From Prorocentrum cordatum (Eukaryota; Sar; Dinophyceae; Prorocentrales; Prorocentraceae), in NCBI GenBank assembly GCA_963575745.1, contig CAUYUJ010022551.1, forward strand, positions 70,001-121,975: a DNA stretch of 51,975 nt. The letters are read 5' to 3'. The notes beneath the pieces were generated by a model. It did not search any database, was not told the DNA's origin, and worked only from the letters and a program-made list of their open reading frames with translations. This document shows, in pieces, positions 1 through 8,536 of this stretch (position 1 is the first letter of the stretch; each line of letters starts with the position of its first letter). The position numbers and the translations under genes are program-made.

Positions 1-43
1 GCTAGGTCGCCTCTCTGACTCCCCCCCACCACCACGGCAAGGG

Positions 44-195
44 TTACCAGCCTGGAACATATCCCTATGCTGGGCATCTCCTCATCACGATGCCAATCTT
101 AGGGATTCCCTTATTTTTTGAGGGCGAGTCTCTAAGCTTGTCATCGCCTTTTGGCGTGTCAATCTTAGGGATAGGGATAAGTTCGAGGCTGGTAA
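44..195 (+). mobile_element. Short TIR element, family A copy 1
   Basis: A 152-bp element with terminal inverted repeats: it starts TTACCAGCCTGGAACATATC and ends with the matching inverted sequence GTTCGAGGCTGGTAA. It is flanked by a 5-bp direct repeat AAGGG (39-43 and 196-200), which looks like a target-site duplication. The interior carries repeated CTTAGGGAT motifs. A second copy lies in the opposite orientation at 5577-5733. There is no coding capacity, so it is a non-autonomous, MITE-like element; the superfamily is unknown. Confidence 0.75.
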
Positions 196-559
196 AAGGG
201 GGTTCTGGGACCCCCGACGGCCTCCGCTCTACCCCCGACGTGGACCCTTGGAGGCCTCGGCTCCTTCTCAGGGACCTGGCGGTTCGCCCCGCGTCGTTCT
301 CGGACGGCCCCAGGGCCCCGCGCGGGCCCCCTCCGTGCCGAACATTGCCATGCCCCGAGCCTTCTGTCGCGAGCCTCGTCGCGGCGCGAGAGGGTCTGGG
401 CCGAACCCGCGCTGCGGCTCCCCGCGGAGGCCGCGGAGGTCGAGGAGACCCTCACGAAGGGGGCGCGCCGCCGCCCCCCGCGCCCGCGCCGCGTCTGCCG
501 CTGCCGCCGCCCGCGGGGCCCGCCTCGGGCAGGGAGGCAGGGCGGGTCCTCCGCAAACG

Positions 560-745
560 ATCGGCTACACGTAAGAGTGACCTTTCGCCGGAGTGACCCT
601 TGGCGCGGGCCCAATAGGGCCCCCCGATCTCCGAAAGCGATGCGATAGCAGCGGCTTGCGCGCCCAGTGGTGTGCACAGAGGGCCCACCCTGGGGGCCGC
701 GCACCAAAGGTCACTCTTGCCCAAGGTCACTCTTGCGTGTAGCCG
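560..745. mobile_element. Foldback/TIR element, family P
   Basis: Two imperfect inverted arms of about 55 bp share CGGCTACACG and AAGAGTGACCTT. The left arm runs from about 562 and the right arm ends at 745. The flanks carry AAACG on both sides (555-559 and 746-750), a candidate 5-bp target-site duplication. There is no gene inside. The left end is offset by two bases from a perfect TIR, so the exact boundary is uncertain. Confidence 0.6.
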
Positions 746-1208
746 AAACGTGTGTGCAGAGACCCCCACCCCCCCGGGTGTTGGAGGCCTGGAGGTGGGC
801 ACCAGTACCGGCATCGGCGGTTGCCTCCACCGAGGGAGGATGGTGGTTGTGATATTCGGGCTTCTCTGGTGGCCGAGCGACAGCCACGAGCACCGAAATC
901 CACGATCATCTTCCTCCTGTGGAGGGGCGGAGGCACTCCATCGTGGAGGCCGACGCTGACGACGGTGAGGACGACGGCGACGGCGACGGCGACTGCGATG
1001 TCGTCGTCGACGTTGTCGTCGATGTTGTTTGCCCGCGGTGACCGATTCTCGGGATGCGGGAAAGGGGGTGGGGGGGAGGGGGGGGGGAGATTCGGTTCGG
1101 GAGAGGAGGGGAGGAATTTTCGCAGCGATGGGGGTCCTGGTTTCTGGGGGCGATATTTTGCCACCAGTGTAATTAGCGTGCACAGAAGTCGCTCTCTCCG
1201 CCGTCGAG
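746..1208. other. Unassigned stretch with GAC/GTC tract and G-run
   Basis: No gene recognised. At about 955-1030 a GAC/GGC trinucleotide tract turns into GTC/GTT, making an imperfect palindrome. At about 1057-1092 there is a G-rich run with several groups of three or more G, which could form a G-quadruplex on the plus strand. Reading frames here are open only because of composition. Confidence 0.5.
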
Positions 1209-1530
1209 ATCAATGCGCATACCATGTCGCGGTCAGCCGCATTGCGAAGGCCTGACTGCTGGTGCCGCCGACCCTGAAGGCGGGACCTCCCTCGGGACCC
1301 CGGCTGGCGACCCCTCCCAGGGACCCCCTGGGACCCCGTGGGTGCGGTATTCTGAACCAGGACACCCCCCCACCCTTTCCCTCCCCCCCCCTGGCAGGGA
1401 AGGGATCAGAGGGAAGGGGCTTCCCTTCGACTCGACCTCTACGTTCCTCAGTCTCCTTGTCCCTTACACTCCGTTAGACGGGCGACGACGACGATCGATG
1501 CGCATACCATGTCGTGGTCAGCCGCATCTC
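1209..1530. repeat. Pair of about 35-bp direct repeats
   Basis: The sequence beginning GCGCATACCATGTCG recurs with its neighbours at about 1209-1243 and 1494-1528, 285 bp apart. The DNA between them is C-rich and non-coding. This could be a local duplication, or the flanks of an inserted segment; no TIR was found at the inner edges. Confidence 0.55.
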
Positions 1531-1728
1531 GCTCGAAGAAGAAAGCAACGGCATAGAAATAAACTTTGACCGTCCGTGCGGATGCCTTGGATCTGCGCTT
1601 CGCCCCCCTCCCGTGCGTGCGATCGCCAGGGGCGGCGCCCGAGGCGCTGCCAGGGGCGCGAGCGCAGATCCAGGAAGTCTGCGTGGAGCTCCAAAAGGTT
1701 CGGTCTGTGCAGATGCTTGCTTCTCGAA
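1530..1728. mobile_element. Foldback element, family L copy 1 (diverged)
   Basis: Long imperfect inverted arms meet around a GC-rich loop. The left arm contains GTGCGGATGCCTTGGATCTG, and the right arm contains the inverted counterpart GCAGATCCAGGAAGTCTGCG. The outer ends also pair (GAAGAAAGCAACGGCATAG with CTGTGCAGATGCTTGCTTC). The same architecture recurs at 2352, 2635, 16395 and 23607. Confidence 0.55.
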
Positions 1729-1846
1729 GGATTGCAAAAAACCCGAAGGATTGCAAAAAACCGAAGGATTGCAAAAAACCCTTGAACGAAGGGTTTTTTT
1801 GCAATCCTTCGGTTTTTTGCAGTCCTTCGGTTTTTTGCAATCCTTC
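1726..1846. repeat. Hairpin built of inverted 17-18-bp tandem repeats
   Basis: Three copies of GAAGGATTGCAAAAAACC are followed, after a short CCTTGAACGAAGGG turn, by three copies of the reverse complement GGTTTTTTGCAATCCTTC. The whole 120 bp can fold into one nearly perfect hairpin. It abuts the right end of the L element at 1530-1728. Confidence 0.85.
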
Positions 1847-1940
1847 TTTCGCAATCCTCCGTCGGCGCGCAGCCCTCGGCTCGATCCGGAGGCATCTTTT
1901 TTCTCGGTCCCTCGGCCCGTTCGCCAGTAGCTGGCAGACC

Positions 1941-2101
1941 TCAGGAGGGAAAGAAGCACACAGACACAATTAATCATCGGCTCCCAGGAAAATATGCAAA
2001 CATATGGGAAGTGAGGGGACGACAAAACCACAAACATATGGAACAATATGGGGATTTTTGTTATCTGTGTGTATTTATTTGTGTGTCCTGGGGCCCCTTC
2101 A
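1941..2101 (+). mobile_element. Element B copy 1, with TSD AGACC
   Basis: A 161-bp element starting TCAGGAGGG and ending GGGGCCCCTTCA. The flanks are AGACC at 1936-1940 and again at 2102-2106, a perfect 5-bp target-site duplication. The ends form an imperfect TIR: ACACACAGACACAATTAAT near the left end against inverted GTATTTATTTGTGTGTCC near the right. The middle repeats a variant of AAAATATGGG. No coding capacity. Confidence 0.85.
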
Positions 2102-2351
2102 AGACCGTCCGTGCGCCGCCTTCCGCAGCGGTGTCTTGGCGGGACCTCCCCACTGGGCCACCCACCGAGAGTGGAGCGGTTTTGGCTGGCTGTCCGCTGT
2201 TCTCCTCGCGCTCAGTCTCGAGGGCCACATCCCAGGGACAATCTCGAGCACCTCGAAAGATATCGAAACAGTGTCTGCCCGACACGCTGGCGAAGTGCCG
2301 AGCGAGCATCGCCTCCCAGGGCCCGACACGTGATTGCCCTCTTCATGGCGG

Positions 2352-2560
2352 GCGGAAACTCGAAGAGCAAACAACTGCATAGAACATACATACTCGACGG
2401 TCCGCGTGGATTGCTTAAATCTGCGTCAGGCCCCACTCCGCCTCTGGCACGCTCCGCGCGCTAGGGAGGAAGGTTCAGCGCAGATCCAAGAAACCGGCGT
2501 GGACCGTCAAAAGTTTGTGTTCATGCCGTATTTCGTTTCTCTATCTTCAAGGGGCGGGCG
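2352..2560. mobile_element. Foldback element, family L copy 2
   Basis: The left arm carries GACGGTCCGCGTGGATTGC and AAATCTGCG. The right arm carries the inverted match CGCAGATCCAAGAAACCGG and GTGGACCGTC. The outermost ends pair less well. The GC-rich loop includes GGCACGCTCCGCGCGCTAGG, which recurs in the L copy at 23607. No gene. Confidence 0.55.
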
Positions 2561-2634
2561 GAAACTCAATCTACATCCAGCGCCTTCGTGCTTCATGCTT
2601 CTCTACCCACGCCTTTCGACCAGTGGGGAACCCC

Positions 2635-2720
2635 GGGGAAACAAACGATGACATAAACATAACAACGCGGAGGTCCGCGCGGACCTCCAGGTGCTTATGT
2701 TTATGTCGCTGCTGGTTCCC
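2635..2720. mobile_element. Short foldback element, family L copy 3
   Basis: An 86-bp foldback running from GGGGAAACAAACGATGACAT to GTTTATGTCGCTGCTGGTTCCC. At its centre is the perfect 20-bp palindrome GGAGGTCCGCGCGGACCTCC. It looks like an L element that has lost its loop. The ends match the TIRs of the 23607 copy (GGAACAAAAAGTGAC). Confidence 0.65.
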
Positions 2721-2968
2721 TTAGATATAACATACACTTCTCCGCCGTCAGGGACGCTGGTCCCAGGGCGGCTGGAAAGTTTATGCCCCCACCTGCCACA
2801 GTTTACCAGGTCAGGATTGCTGCGAAGGCGAGTTACGACATCTGGAACCCTGGATACTGCACCACCTGGATCGAGAGAGAGAGAGGGTGTCTCCCATTCA
2901 CGCTGCGCACAGCATCCGAGGATCCAGAGGCACCACCCCCTCTCCAGCGACATGATCACCAGGATAAC
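2721..2968. other. Unassigned stretch
   Basis: No gene or repeat recognised. It has a short GA run near 2870, and its open frames lack any recognisable protein character. Confidence 0.4.
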
Positions 2969-3134
2969 GGTCGGACCGAGGCATACGATCGAGGTCGGTT
3001 CGGGGAGGATCCCCCTATGGTCTTCGTGCTCGTTGGATGCCTTGTGCATCCTGGGGGAGGGTACCCTCGAGTGTTCTTCAGTTTGGCCGGCGGAGGGTCT
3101 CGTGCTCTTGAAGGCTGCTCTTCTGCCCCGGGTC
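2969..3134 (+). mobile_element. Dispersed element, family F copy 1
   Basis: About 165 bp beginning GGTCGGACCGAGG. It contains the family signature GAGGTCGGTTCGGGGAGG, then TTGTGCATCCTGGGGGAGGG, then GGCCGGCGGAGGGTCTCGTG. Other copies are at 7513, 14458 and 22508. Intact copies end GGTCCGACT, the inverse of AGTCGGACC at the start, so this is a short TIR element. The right end of this copy is degraded. Confidence 0.65.
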
Positions 3135-3245
3135 TTGCCGCGCTGCTCGGAGCCGGGGGCAGCCGAGCATTTTCTTCGGGCGGCGGGCAAAGGGTGGAAT
3201 CTGGAGTGCCGTTTCCACTGTTTTTCGAGGCTGAACCTGCAACAG

Positions 3246-3405
3246 TCAGGAGGGGAAGAAACACACAGACACAATTATTCGTCGACTCCCAGAAAATATG
3301 GGAAAATATGGGAATTGGGCGGGAAGACAAACACCCAGAAAATATAGGAAAATATGGGGCATCTTTTTATTTGTGTGTTTATTTGTGTGTCCCAGTTCCC
3401 CTTCA
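3246..3405 (+). mobile_element. Element B copy 2, with TSD AACAG
   Basis: A 160-bp copy starting TCAGGAGGGGAAGAAACACA and ending CCCCTTCA. It is flanked by AACAG at 3241-3245 and 3406-3410, a perfect 5-bp target-site duplication. Internal AAAATATGGG repeats are present. Confidence 0.87.
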
Positions 3406-3507
3406 AACAGGTGAGTCACGAGACGGATTGATTTTCAGGGTGCAGCAGCCCACCTGGATTTCACCCGGAACCCTCCACCCAACGAAAATGTTCAGGGCGA
3501 GCGGCAG

Positions 3508-3566
3508 CCCTGCCCCCAGGCTGCTGCACAGCCGCGGGGACGCAGCGCACGGCCCCAGGCTGCGAC
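3508..3566 (+). repeat. Duplicated GC-rich segment X, copy 1
   Basis: About 58 bp beginning CCCCCAGGCTGCTGCACAGC and continuing GGACGCAGCGCACGGCCCC. It is repeated almost exactly at 5176-5232. Here it lies immediately before a B element. At 5176 it lies immediately after the 3' part of a B element, so the duplication joins the two loci. Confidence 0.75.
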
Positions 3567-3571
3567 GACGC

Positions 3572-3703
3572 TCAGGAGGGGAAAAGACACATAGACACAA
3601 TGAATCGTCAATTCCCGAGAAAATATGGGAAAATATGGGAAGTGGGGGGGAAGGCAGAAACCCAGAAAATATGGGAAAATATGGGGAATCCTTTTATTTG
3701 TTC
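3572..3703 (+). mobile_element. Element B copy 3, 3'-truncated
   Basis: Starts TCAGGAGGGGAAAAGACACA and keeps both internal AAAATATGGG pairs, but stops after TTTTATTTGTTCCCC. The last 25-30 bp, including CCCCTTCA, are missing. No second flank copy can be identified. Confidence 0.8.
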
Positions 3704-3794
3704 CCCATATCCTAAGATGGGGTTCTTGTTATTACTTGGACGCCTCCTACTCCCTCTCCTCCTTCCTCCTCCTCTTTCCTCCTCCCCTCCTGTT

Positions 3795-4087
3795 GGACTT
3801 ACTCATACTCAGACTTGCTCATACTCAGACTTACTCATACACAGACTTACTCATACTCAGACTTACTCATACTCAGACCTACTCATACTCAGACTTACTC
3901 ACACTCAGACATACTCATACACAGACTTACTCATACACAGACTTACTCACACCCAGACGTACTCATACACAGACTCACTCATACCCAGACTTACTCATAC
4001 ACAGTATTAGTCATACTCAGACTTACTCATACCCAGACGAGACACAGACTTGACCTACTCATAGACTGTCTCAGGCATACACAGACT
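3795..4087 (+). repeat. 16-bp minisatellite
   Basis: About 18 tandem copies of a 16-bp unit, consensus ACTTACTCATACTCAG, with CACTC, CACAC and CCCAG variants. Because 16 is not a multiple of three, the frames rotate, so the open frames through it are not evidence of coding. Confidence 0.92.
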
Positions 4088-4134
4088 GGTTTCAGCACCC
4101 CTAAGGGGAGCCGCCAGGGGTGGTTGCACGGGCT

Positions 4135-4330
4135 CGTTCGCGGCCATTTTGTGGGGATGTCTCAGGCGGTTTGCTTGTTTCTGGGCCCAACATCCTTCGC
4201 TTTCGGAGCAGATTTGGAGGATGTCTCGAGCGAGGCGCTCATTTTCACCCCCCAGGTGGGCCAGATTTTGAGGATGTCTCGATCGGTTTGCTTGTTTTGG
4301 TGGCCAGGCTCGTGGGCGCAGATTCTTCTC
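4135..4330 (+). repeat. About 57-bp degenerate tandem repeat
   Basis: Three related units share GAGGATGTCTCGATCGGTTTG: GGGGATGTCTCAGGCGG near 4152, GAGGATGTCTCGAGCGAGG near 4217 and GAGGATGTCTCGATCGG near 4271. Non-coding. Confidence 0.6.
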
Positions 4331-4595
4331 AGGATGCCACAGGAGGCTCCAACAGGCTCCAGGAGGCCCCAGGAGACCACATGAGGTCCCAGGAGGCATC
4401 AGGAGGCCACAGAAAAACTAAAGAGGCCACAGGATGTCCCAAGAGGCTCCAGGAGGCCCCAGGAAGCTCCAGAAGGCCTCAGGAAACCACAGGAGGCCCC
4501 AGGAGGCAACAGGAAGCGCCAGGAGGCCTCGGAAGGCAACAGGAGGCCCCGAGAGGCCCCAGGAGCAGGAGGCCTCAGAAGGCAACAGGAGTGGC
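4330..4595 (+). repeat. AGGAGGCCCC minisatellite
   Basis: Degenerate tandem units of about 9-12 bp of the type CAGGAGGCCCCAGGAGGC. The same motif resumes at about 4875-4965, after the 54-bp repeat. Confidence 0.8.
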
Positions 4596-4599
4596 TCCA

Positions 4600-4872
4600 A
4601 TCCCATGTGTTTTACGTATGCTCCTATCGATTGGGCCTCACCTGGAGCACGATTCTTTGATGTTCTACGTATGTTTCTATAGATGGTCCTTCTCCTGTGT
4701 ACACAATCCTAAATGTTTTACTCATGTTCCTATATTTTGGGCCTCTCCTGGGGCACGAGTCCTTGGTGTTTTACGCGTGTTCCTATAGATTGCCCTTCTC
4801 CTGTGGCTCTAATCCGCAATGTTTTATGTACGTCTGTTGCTATAGATTGCGCCTCTCCTGGGGCACGAAACC
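4600..4872 (+). repeat. 54-bp tandem repeat
   Basis: Five units with a period of about 54 bp, anchored on TGTTTTACGTATGTTCCTAT followed by AGATTGGGCCTCTCCTGGGG. They start near 4607, 4660, 4714, 4768 and 4820. The array is flanked on both sides by the AGGAGGCCCC minisatellite, as if it arose within it. Confidence 0.8.
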
Positions 4873-5142
4873 TTCCTAGGAGGTCCCAGGAGGTCCCAAG
4901 AGGCTCCTGGAGACCCCAGGAAGCCCCAGTAGGTTTCAGGAGGCCCCAGGAGGCCCCAGGCTCATGCACAGAGACGCGCTCGTACTACTGAGGCTCATTC
5001 ACACTCCAATTCATTCGCAGTTAGATTGATGTCCAGACCGTCACAACTGAAGCCCGTTAATATTCGAAAGCTCTTGCGCCTAGACATTCACGGCGGACAG
5101 GTCCATGCGAGTAGATGCACATATGGGGAGCTCCACGCAGTG

Positions 5143-5170
5143 AATAATTTGTATTTATTTGTGTGTCCTT
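5143..5170 (+). mobile_element. Element B, 3' fragment
   Basis: Only the 3' end motif TTTGTATTTATTTGTGTGTC of element B is present, running into CTTGGGCCCCC and then duplicated segment X (5176-5232). The 5' part and terminal CTTCA are absent. Confidence 0.65.
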
Positions 5171-5175
5171 GGGCC

Positions 5176-5232
5176 CCCAGGCTGCTGCACAGCCGCGGGG
5201 ACGCAGCGCACGGCCCCGGGCTGCGCCAGCGC
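5176..5232 (+). repeat. Duplicated GC-rich segment X, copy 2
   Basis: Near-identical to 3508-3566, with one visible A/G difference in CGGCCCCGGGCTGCG. See copy 1 for the arrangement relative to element B. Confidence 0.75.
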
Positions 5233-5576
5233 CCCGGCCGGCTGCATGGTGCACCACCCTCCCCCGTCAGGAGCGAAATAATGACGTACATGTGCATGAA
5301 TCCACGCTGGTTTCGAGAGTACGCATTGCGCAAATGTTCGTATACCGCGGCCGGTCTCGCGGATCGAGGGGCCGTGTTCATGTACATAGCTGGGCGCGTA
5401 CGTCCTTTGTGGGCTCCCTACCCCGGAGAGAGCCTCGCCGCCGCGCGCGGGGGGTGGGGCCGCGTCCACGGGGGCCTCGGCATAGCGGGCGCCCGCGCGG
5501 CCGAGCAGGCGTCGGGCCGCCCCTCGGGGAAGCGGGGCGTGCGGGACCCGGGCTCGACCTGCACGGTGCCCCTGGG
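5233..5576. other. Unassigned GC-rich stretch
   Basis: No gene or repeat recognised. It is very GC-rich towards the right, so open frames are long by composition only. Confidence 0.4.
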
Positions 5577-5733
5577 TTACCAGCTCGAACGTATCCCTAT
5601 CCCTAAGATTGACCCGCCAAAGGGCGATGACAATCTTAGGGATTCGCCTTCAAAAAATGAGGGAATCCCTAAGATTGGCATCGTGATGAGGAGATGCCCA
5701 GCATAGGGATAGGGGTATGTTCCAGGCTGGTAA
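5577..5733 (-). mobile_element. Short TIR element, family A copy 2
   Basis: The reverse complement of the element at 44-195. It starts TTACCAGCTCGAACGTATCC and ends TATGTTCCAGGCTGGTAA. The flanks CTGGG (5572-5576) and TTGGG (5734-5738) match at four of five positions, consistent with an ageing 5-bp target-site duplication. Confidence 0.75.
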
Positions 5734-5794
5734 TTGGGGGATCTCGCGACCCGTCTTCTCGTTCTGGTCTTGCTCGTCAGCGAGGGCAAAGGGA

Positions 5795-5890
5795 AGACGA
5801 AACACACAAAGCGAAAACGAGAAACAAAGCGAGAACGAAACCAGAGCGAAAACCAAACACAAAGCGAAAGCGAAACAGGCCGAGAGCATC
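5795..5890 (+). repeat. GCGAAAACGAAA-type degenerate repeat
   Basis: A-rich tandem motifs such as ACAAAGCGAGAACGAAACC and AAAGCGAAAGCGAAAC recur with a period near 6 or 12 bp. This is a purine-rich simple repeat, not convincing coding sequence. Confidence 0.65.
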
Positions 5891-6597
5891 CACGAGGGAG
5901 CACGAGAGCAAAGCCAAATACCGCAAAACACCGCTCTGGTCGAGCCCCGTGCGGGCCCTCCGAGCTGACGCTCGTCGTCGCCGGTTGGGAGGCCCCGGCC
6001 AGCGGCTCCACCGTCCCCGCCGAGCCCGGCGGCAGGGCGCACAGCCGCCGGCAGCTCCGTCCATGGTGCACGGGGTGCCCGGCAGAGGACGTGGAGCTCC
6101 ACGTGGCACTCGAAGTGCGATCAGCGTCACCCCCACAGACTAAATGCTGTGTGCGCGTCGCCCCCCCAGGGGCGACGCGCGCACCGAGAAGTCTTTCTGT
6201 AAATGCATCGTGGCGGGCGCTTTCTGGCCACACCGCTCGGGAAGCGATGTGCTACTGTATGTTCGGGTCGGACGCGCGCCTCCGAGGAGAACATATAGTA
6301 CTTGTCTCTGTGCGTCCCATGCAAGCCAACGCAGTCGAAGGTTATGGCGCCAACATCGCAGAGTGGATTGCGGTCGGAAACAAGGAGATGGGCCCAGACT
6401 GTCCTGGAGAATCTCTTGCCCGATTGCGAAGTGAGTTTCGTGAGGATCTTTTTGACGAGGAATGTATAAACGTTTCACGTTTTTCGCGCGCTGGTTTGGG
6501 GTTTTGCTTTGACAGGAATCCGCGCAAACATCCGCTGCAGCACGTCTGCAAGGTCGGTGCATTGAGCAGGGACTCCTGCGACGAGTGTGGGGCTGCG
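5891..6597. other. Unassigned stretch with a hairpin at 6151-6183
   Basis: No gene recognised. A plus-strand frame is open through most of the region and its part at 6250-6590 has mixed, protein-like composition. It has no recognisable domain and runs into a GA repeat, so I do not call a gene. A strong hairpin pairs GTGCGCGTCGCCCC with GGGGCGACGCGCGCAC at about 6151-6183. Confidence 0.35.
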
Positions 6598-6599
6598 AG

Positions 6600-6644
<45 letters not shown>

Positions 6645-6652
6645 GAGAGAGG

Positions 6653-6680
<28 letters not shown>
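6598..6680 (+). repeat. (GA)n microsatellite
   Basis: Nearly uninterrupted GA dinucleotides with a few GGAAA interruptions, about 80 bp. Confidence 0.95.
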
Positions 6681-6683
<3 letters not shown>

Positions 6684-6686
6684 GAT

Positions 6687-6816
6687 CTTGGCATCGCTCG
6701 GACGTGTGCCTTGTTTGTCGCCGAGGGCCATCGAAGAGCACTCCGAGCCACCCTGCGAGAAAAGACACGCGCGACGCCGAAGGGTGCGCGGGCAGCGGGC
6801 GGGCGAGCGATGGCGA
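6687..6816 (+). mobile_element. TIR element, family C copy 1 (diverged)
   Basis: Begins CTTGGCATCGCTCGGACGTG and ends GGGCGAGCGATGGCGA, which preserves the inverted ends of family C (CATCGCTCGGACG) with changes on the right. The internal GTCGCCGAGGGCCATCGA matches the other two copies. No clear target-site duplication. No gene. Confidence 0.65.
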
Positions 6817-6839
6817 CCGATCAGGCCGTGCGATTTTCT

Positions 6840-7045
6840 CACGACGGGAGGAGGGGCGGGAGGAGGGGCGGGAGGAGGGGCAGGAGGAGGGGCAGGAGGA
6901 GAGGAAGGAGGAGGAGGAGGAGGAGGAGGAGGAGGAGGAGGGGCAGGAGGAGGAGGAGCAGGAGGGAGGAGGGAGGAGGGAGGAGGGAGGAGGGAGGATG
7001 GAGGAGGAGGAGGAGCAGGAGGAGGAGGAGGAGGAGGAGGGCCGC
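6840..7045 (+). repeat. (GGA)n / GGAGGGGC repeat
   Basis: A long purine tract of GGA with blocks of GGAGGGGCGGGAGGAGGGGC and GGAGGGAGGAGG. Open in several frames but low-complexity. Confidence 0.95.
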
Positions 7046-7194
7046 CCCCGCTGAAGGCACCGCGGCCCTCCCCGCCTCGCCTTTGCAGGGCGTCGGTGCT
7101 GGCCCGAGGCCTGCTCGCCTGGTGGTCGGCGGCGACGCGAGCGGCCGCCGCTCCCCGCGGGGGCCCCCGCATCGGCCCCGGGGTCGGAGCTAAG

Positions 7195-7356
7195 TCAGGA
7201 GGGGAAAAACACACAGACACAATTAATCCTCGACTCCCCAGAAAATATGGGAAAATATGGGCAGTGGTGGGGAAGACAAAAACCCAGAAACTATGGGAAA
7301 ATATGGGGAATCCTTTTATTTGTGTGTATTTATTTGTGTGTCCCAGGGCCCCTTCA
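7195..7356 (+). mobile_element. Element B copy 4, with TSD CTAAG
   Basis: A 162-bp copy, TCAGGAGGGGAAAAACACAC to GGGCCCCTTCA, flanked by CTAAG at 7190-7194 and 7357-7361, a perfect 5-bp target-site duplication. The internal AAAATATGGG pairs are intact apart from one ACTATGGG variant. Confidence 0.88.
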
Positions 7357-7377
7357 CTAAGGCATGGTCGGAGGTTG

Positions 7378-7503
7378 GTCGACCTCTTCGCGAGAGGGCG
7401 TCGCGGCCGCCATCTTTGCGGGTCCGGGTCGGTCGGTTTCGGTGCTGGGCCATGTTTTCCCTAATGAGTGGTTTGCTGCAGGGAGATTTGTCCACCGCCG
7501 ATG
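7378..7503 (+). repeat. Dispersed repeat G, copy 1
   Basis: About 125 bp sharing CGCGAGAGGGCGTCGCGGCC, TTTGCGGGTCC and TTTGTCCACCGCCGA with 21430-21555. It lies directly before an F element. No TIR found; non-coding. Confidence 0.65.
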
Positions 7504-7512
7504 TGGGATCCA

Positions 7513-7661
7513 AGTCGGTGCGGGCAGGGTGCCCCAGTGTTCTTCGTGATGGTGGGGTGTTCTTGTGCATCCTGGGGAGGGTACCCTCGGATGTTCTGTT
7601 TGTTGTGGCCGACGGAAGGTCTCATGTTCTTGAAGGACGTTTTTCTGGCCCAGGTCCGACT
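7513..7661 (+). mobile_element. Dispersed element, family F copy 2
   Basis: Starts AAGTCGGTGCGGG and ends CAGGTCCGACT, which is inverse to the AGTCGGACC family start. It contains CTTGTGCATCCTGGGGAGGG, TTCTGTTTGTTGTGGCC and the GTCTCATGTTCTTGAAGGA block. Confidence 0.7.
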
Positions 7662-7716
7662 GTACCCAAGCAGAGCACCTACCACGATTCCAGAGCGGAG
7701 GCAAATGGGCAGCCGA

Positions 7717-7860
7717 CTTGAGCCGAAGGGGGGTTTCTCCCGCTGTGCGTGGCTTGAGCCAAAACGTCTGCAGTTGGAGGAGGGGGAGCAGCGGGAGGGA
7801 GAGGATCCCGCTGTGGGCGGCTTGAGCCACAACGTCTGCGGTCGGAGGAGGGGGAGGAAC
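7717..7860 (+). repeat. Tandem CTTGAGCC-AAAACGTCTGC repeat
   Basis: The motif CTTGAGCCAAAACGTCTGC is present at about 7753 and 7821, with a partial at 7717; each is followed by GGAGGAGGGGGAG. Periods are about 36 and 68 bp. It resembles the reverse complement of the spliced leader only over nine or ten bases and is judged unrelated. Confidence 0.6.
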
Positions 7861-7861
7861 G

Positions 7862-7982
7862 GGAGGGAGAGGAGGAGGAGGAGGAGGAGGAGGAGGAGGC
7901 GGAGGCGGAGGAGGAGGAGGAGGAGGAGGCGGAGGAGGAGGAGGAGGAGGAGGACCAGGAGAAGGAGGAGGAGGAGCAGGAC
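7862..7982 (+). repeat. (GGA)n microsatellite
   Basis: GGA trinucleotides with occasional GGC, about 120 bp. Confidence 0.95.
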
Positions 7983-8139
7983 CAATCCGACTAAGGTGAG
8001 TGTCGTCCCACCTCGCGGGCGCCTACTCTCACTAATATTTTCGCCTTTCGCTTGTTTTCCTTCATTTTCCGCGGCTCCCGCCAGGCGCATTCTCGACCCG
8101 AGTCGTTCGTTTTTTTTGTTTTGCGTTTTCTGTTTGTTT

Positions 8140-8266
8140 GTTGTTGTTATTGTTGTTGTTGCTGCTGTTGTTATTGCTGTTATTGTTGATGCTGTTGTTG
8201 TTGTTGCTGTTGTTGTGTGTCGTGGTTGTTGTTCTGCTTGTGGTTGTTGTTGTTGTGGTTGTTGTT

Positions 8267-8297
<31 letters not shown>

Positions 8298-8317
8298 TTG
8301 TTGCTATTGTTATTGTT

Positions 8318-8363
<46 letters not shown>

Positions 8364-8391
8364 GGTTGTTGTCGTTGTCGTTGCTGTCGTT

Positions 8392-8422
<31 letters not shown>

Positions 8423-8450
8423 TTGTTGTTGTCGTCGTTGTTGTTGCTGC

Positions 8451-8501
<51 letters not shown>

Positions 8502-8536
8502 CGTCGTCGTCGTCGTCGTCGTCGTTGTTGTTGTTG
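8140..8536 (+). repeat. (GTT)n array with GTC variants
   Basis: About 400 bp of GTT with phase-preserving GTC, GCT and ATT variants. It contains blocks of alternating GTC-GTT near 8270 and 8400 that recur in the array at 13462. It directly precedes module Q1. Confidence 0.97.

Noticed and set aside
3795-4087. CRISPR-like array
   Set aside because: A 16-bp tandem repeat without spacers, in a eukaryotic genome.
7717-7828. CTTGAGCCAAAA as reverse-complement spliced-leader relicts
   Set aside because: Only the first about ten bases match and the remainder (CGTCTGC) does not; the motif is part of a local tandem repeat.
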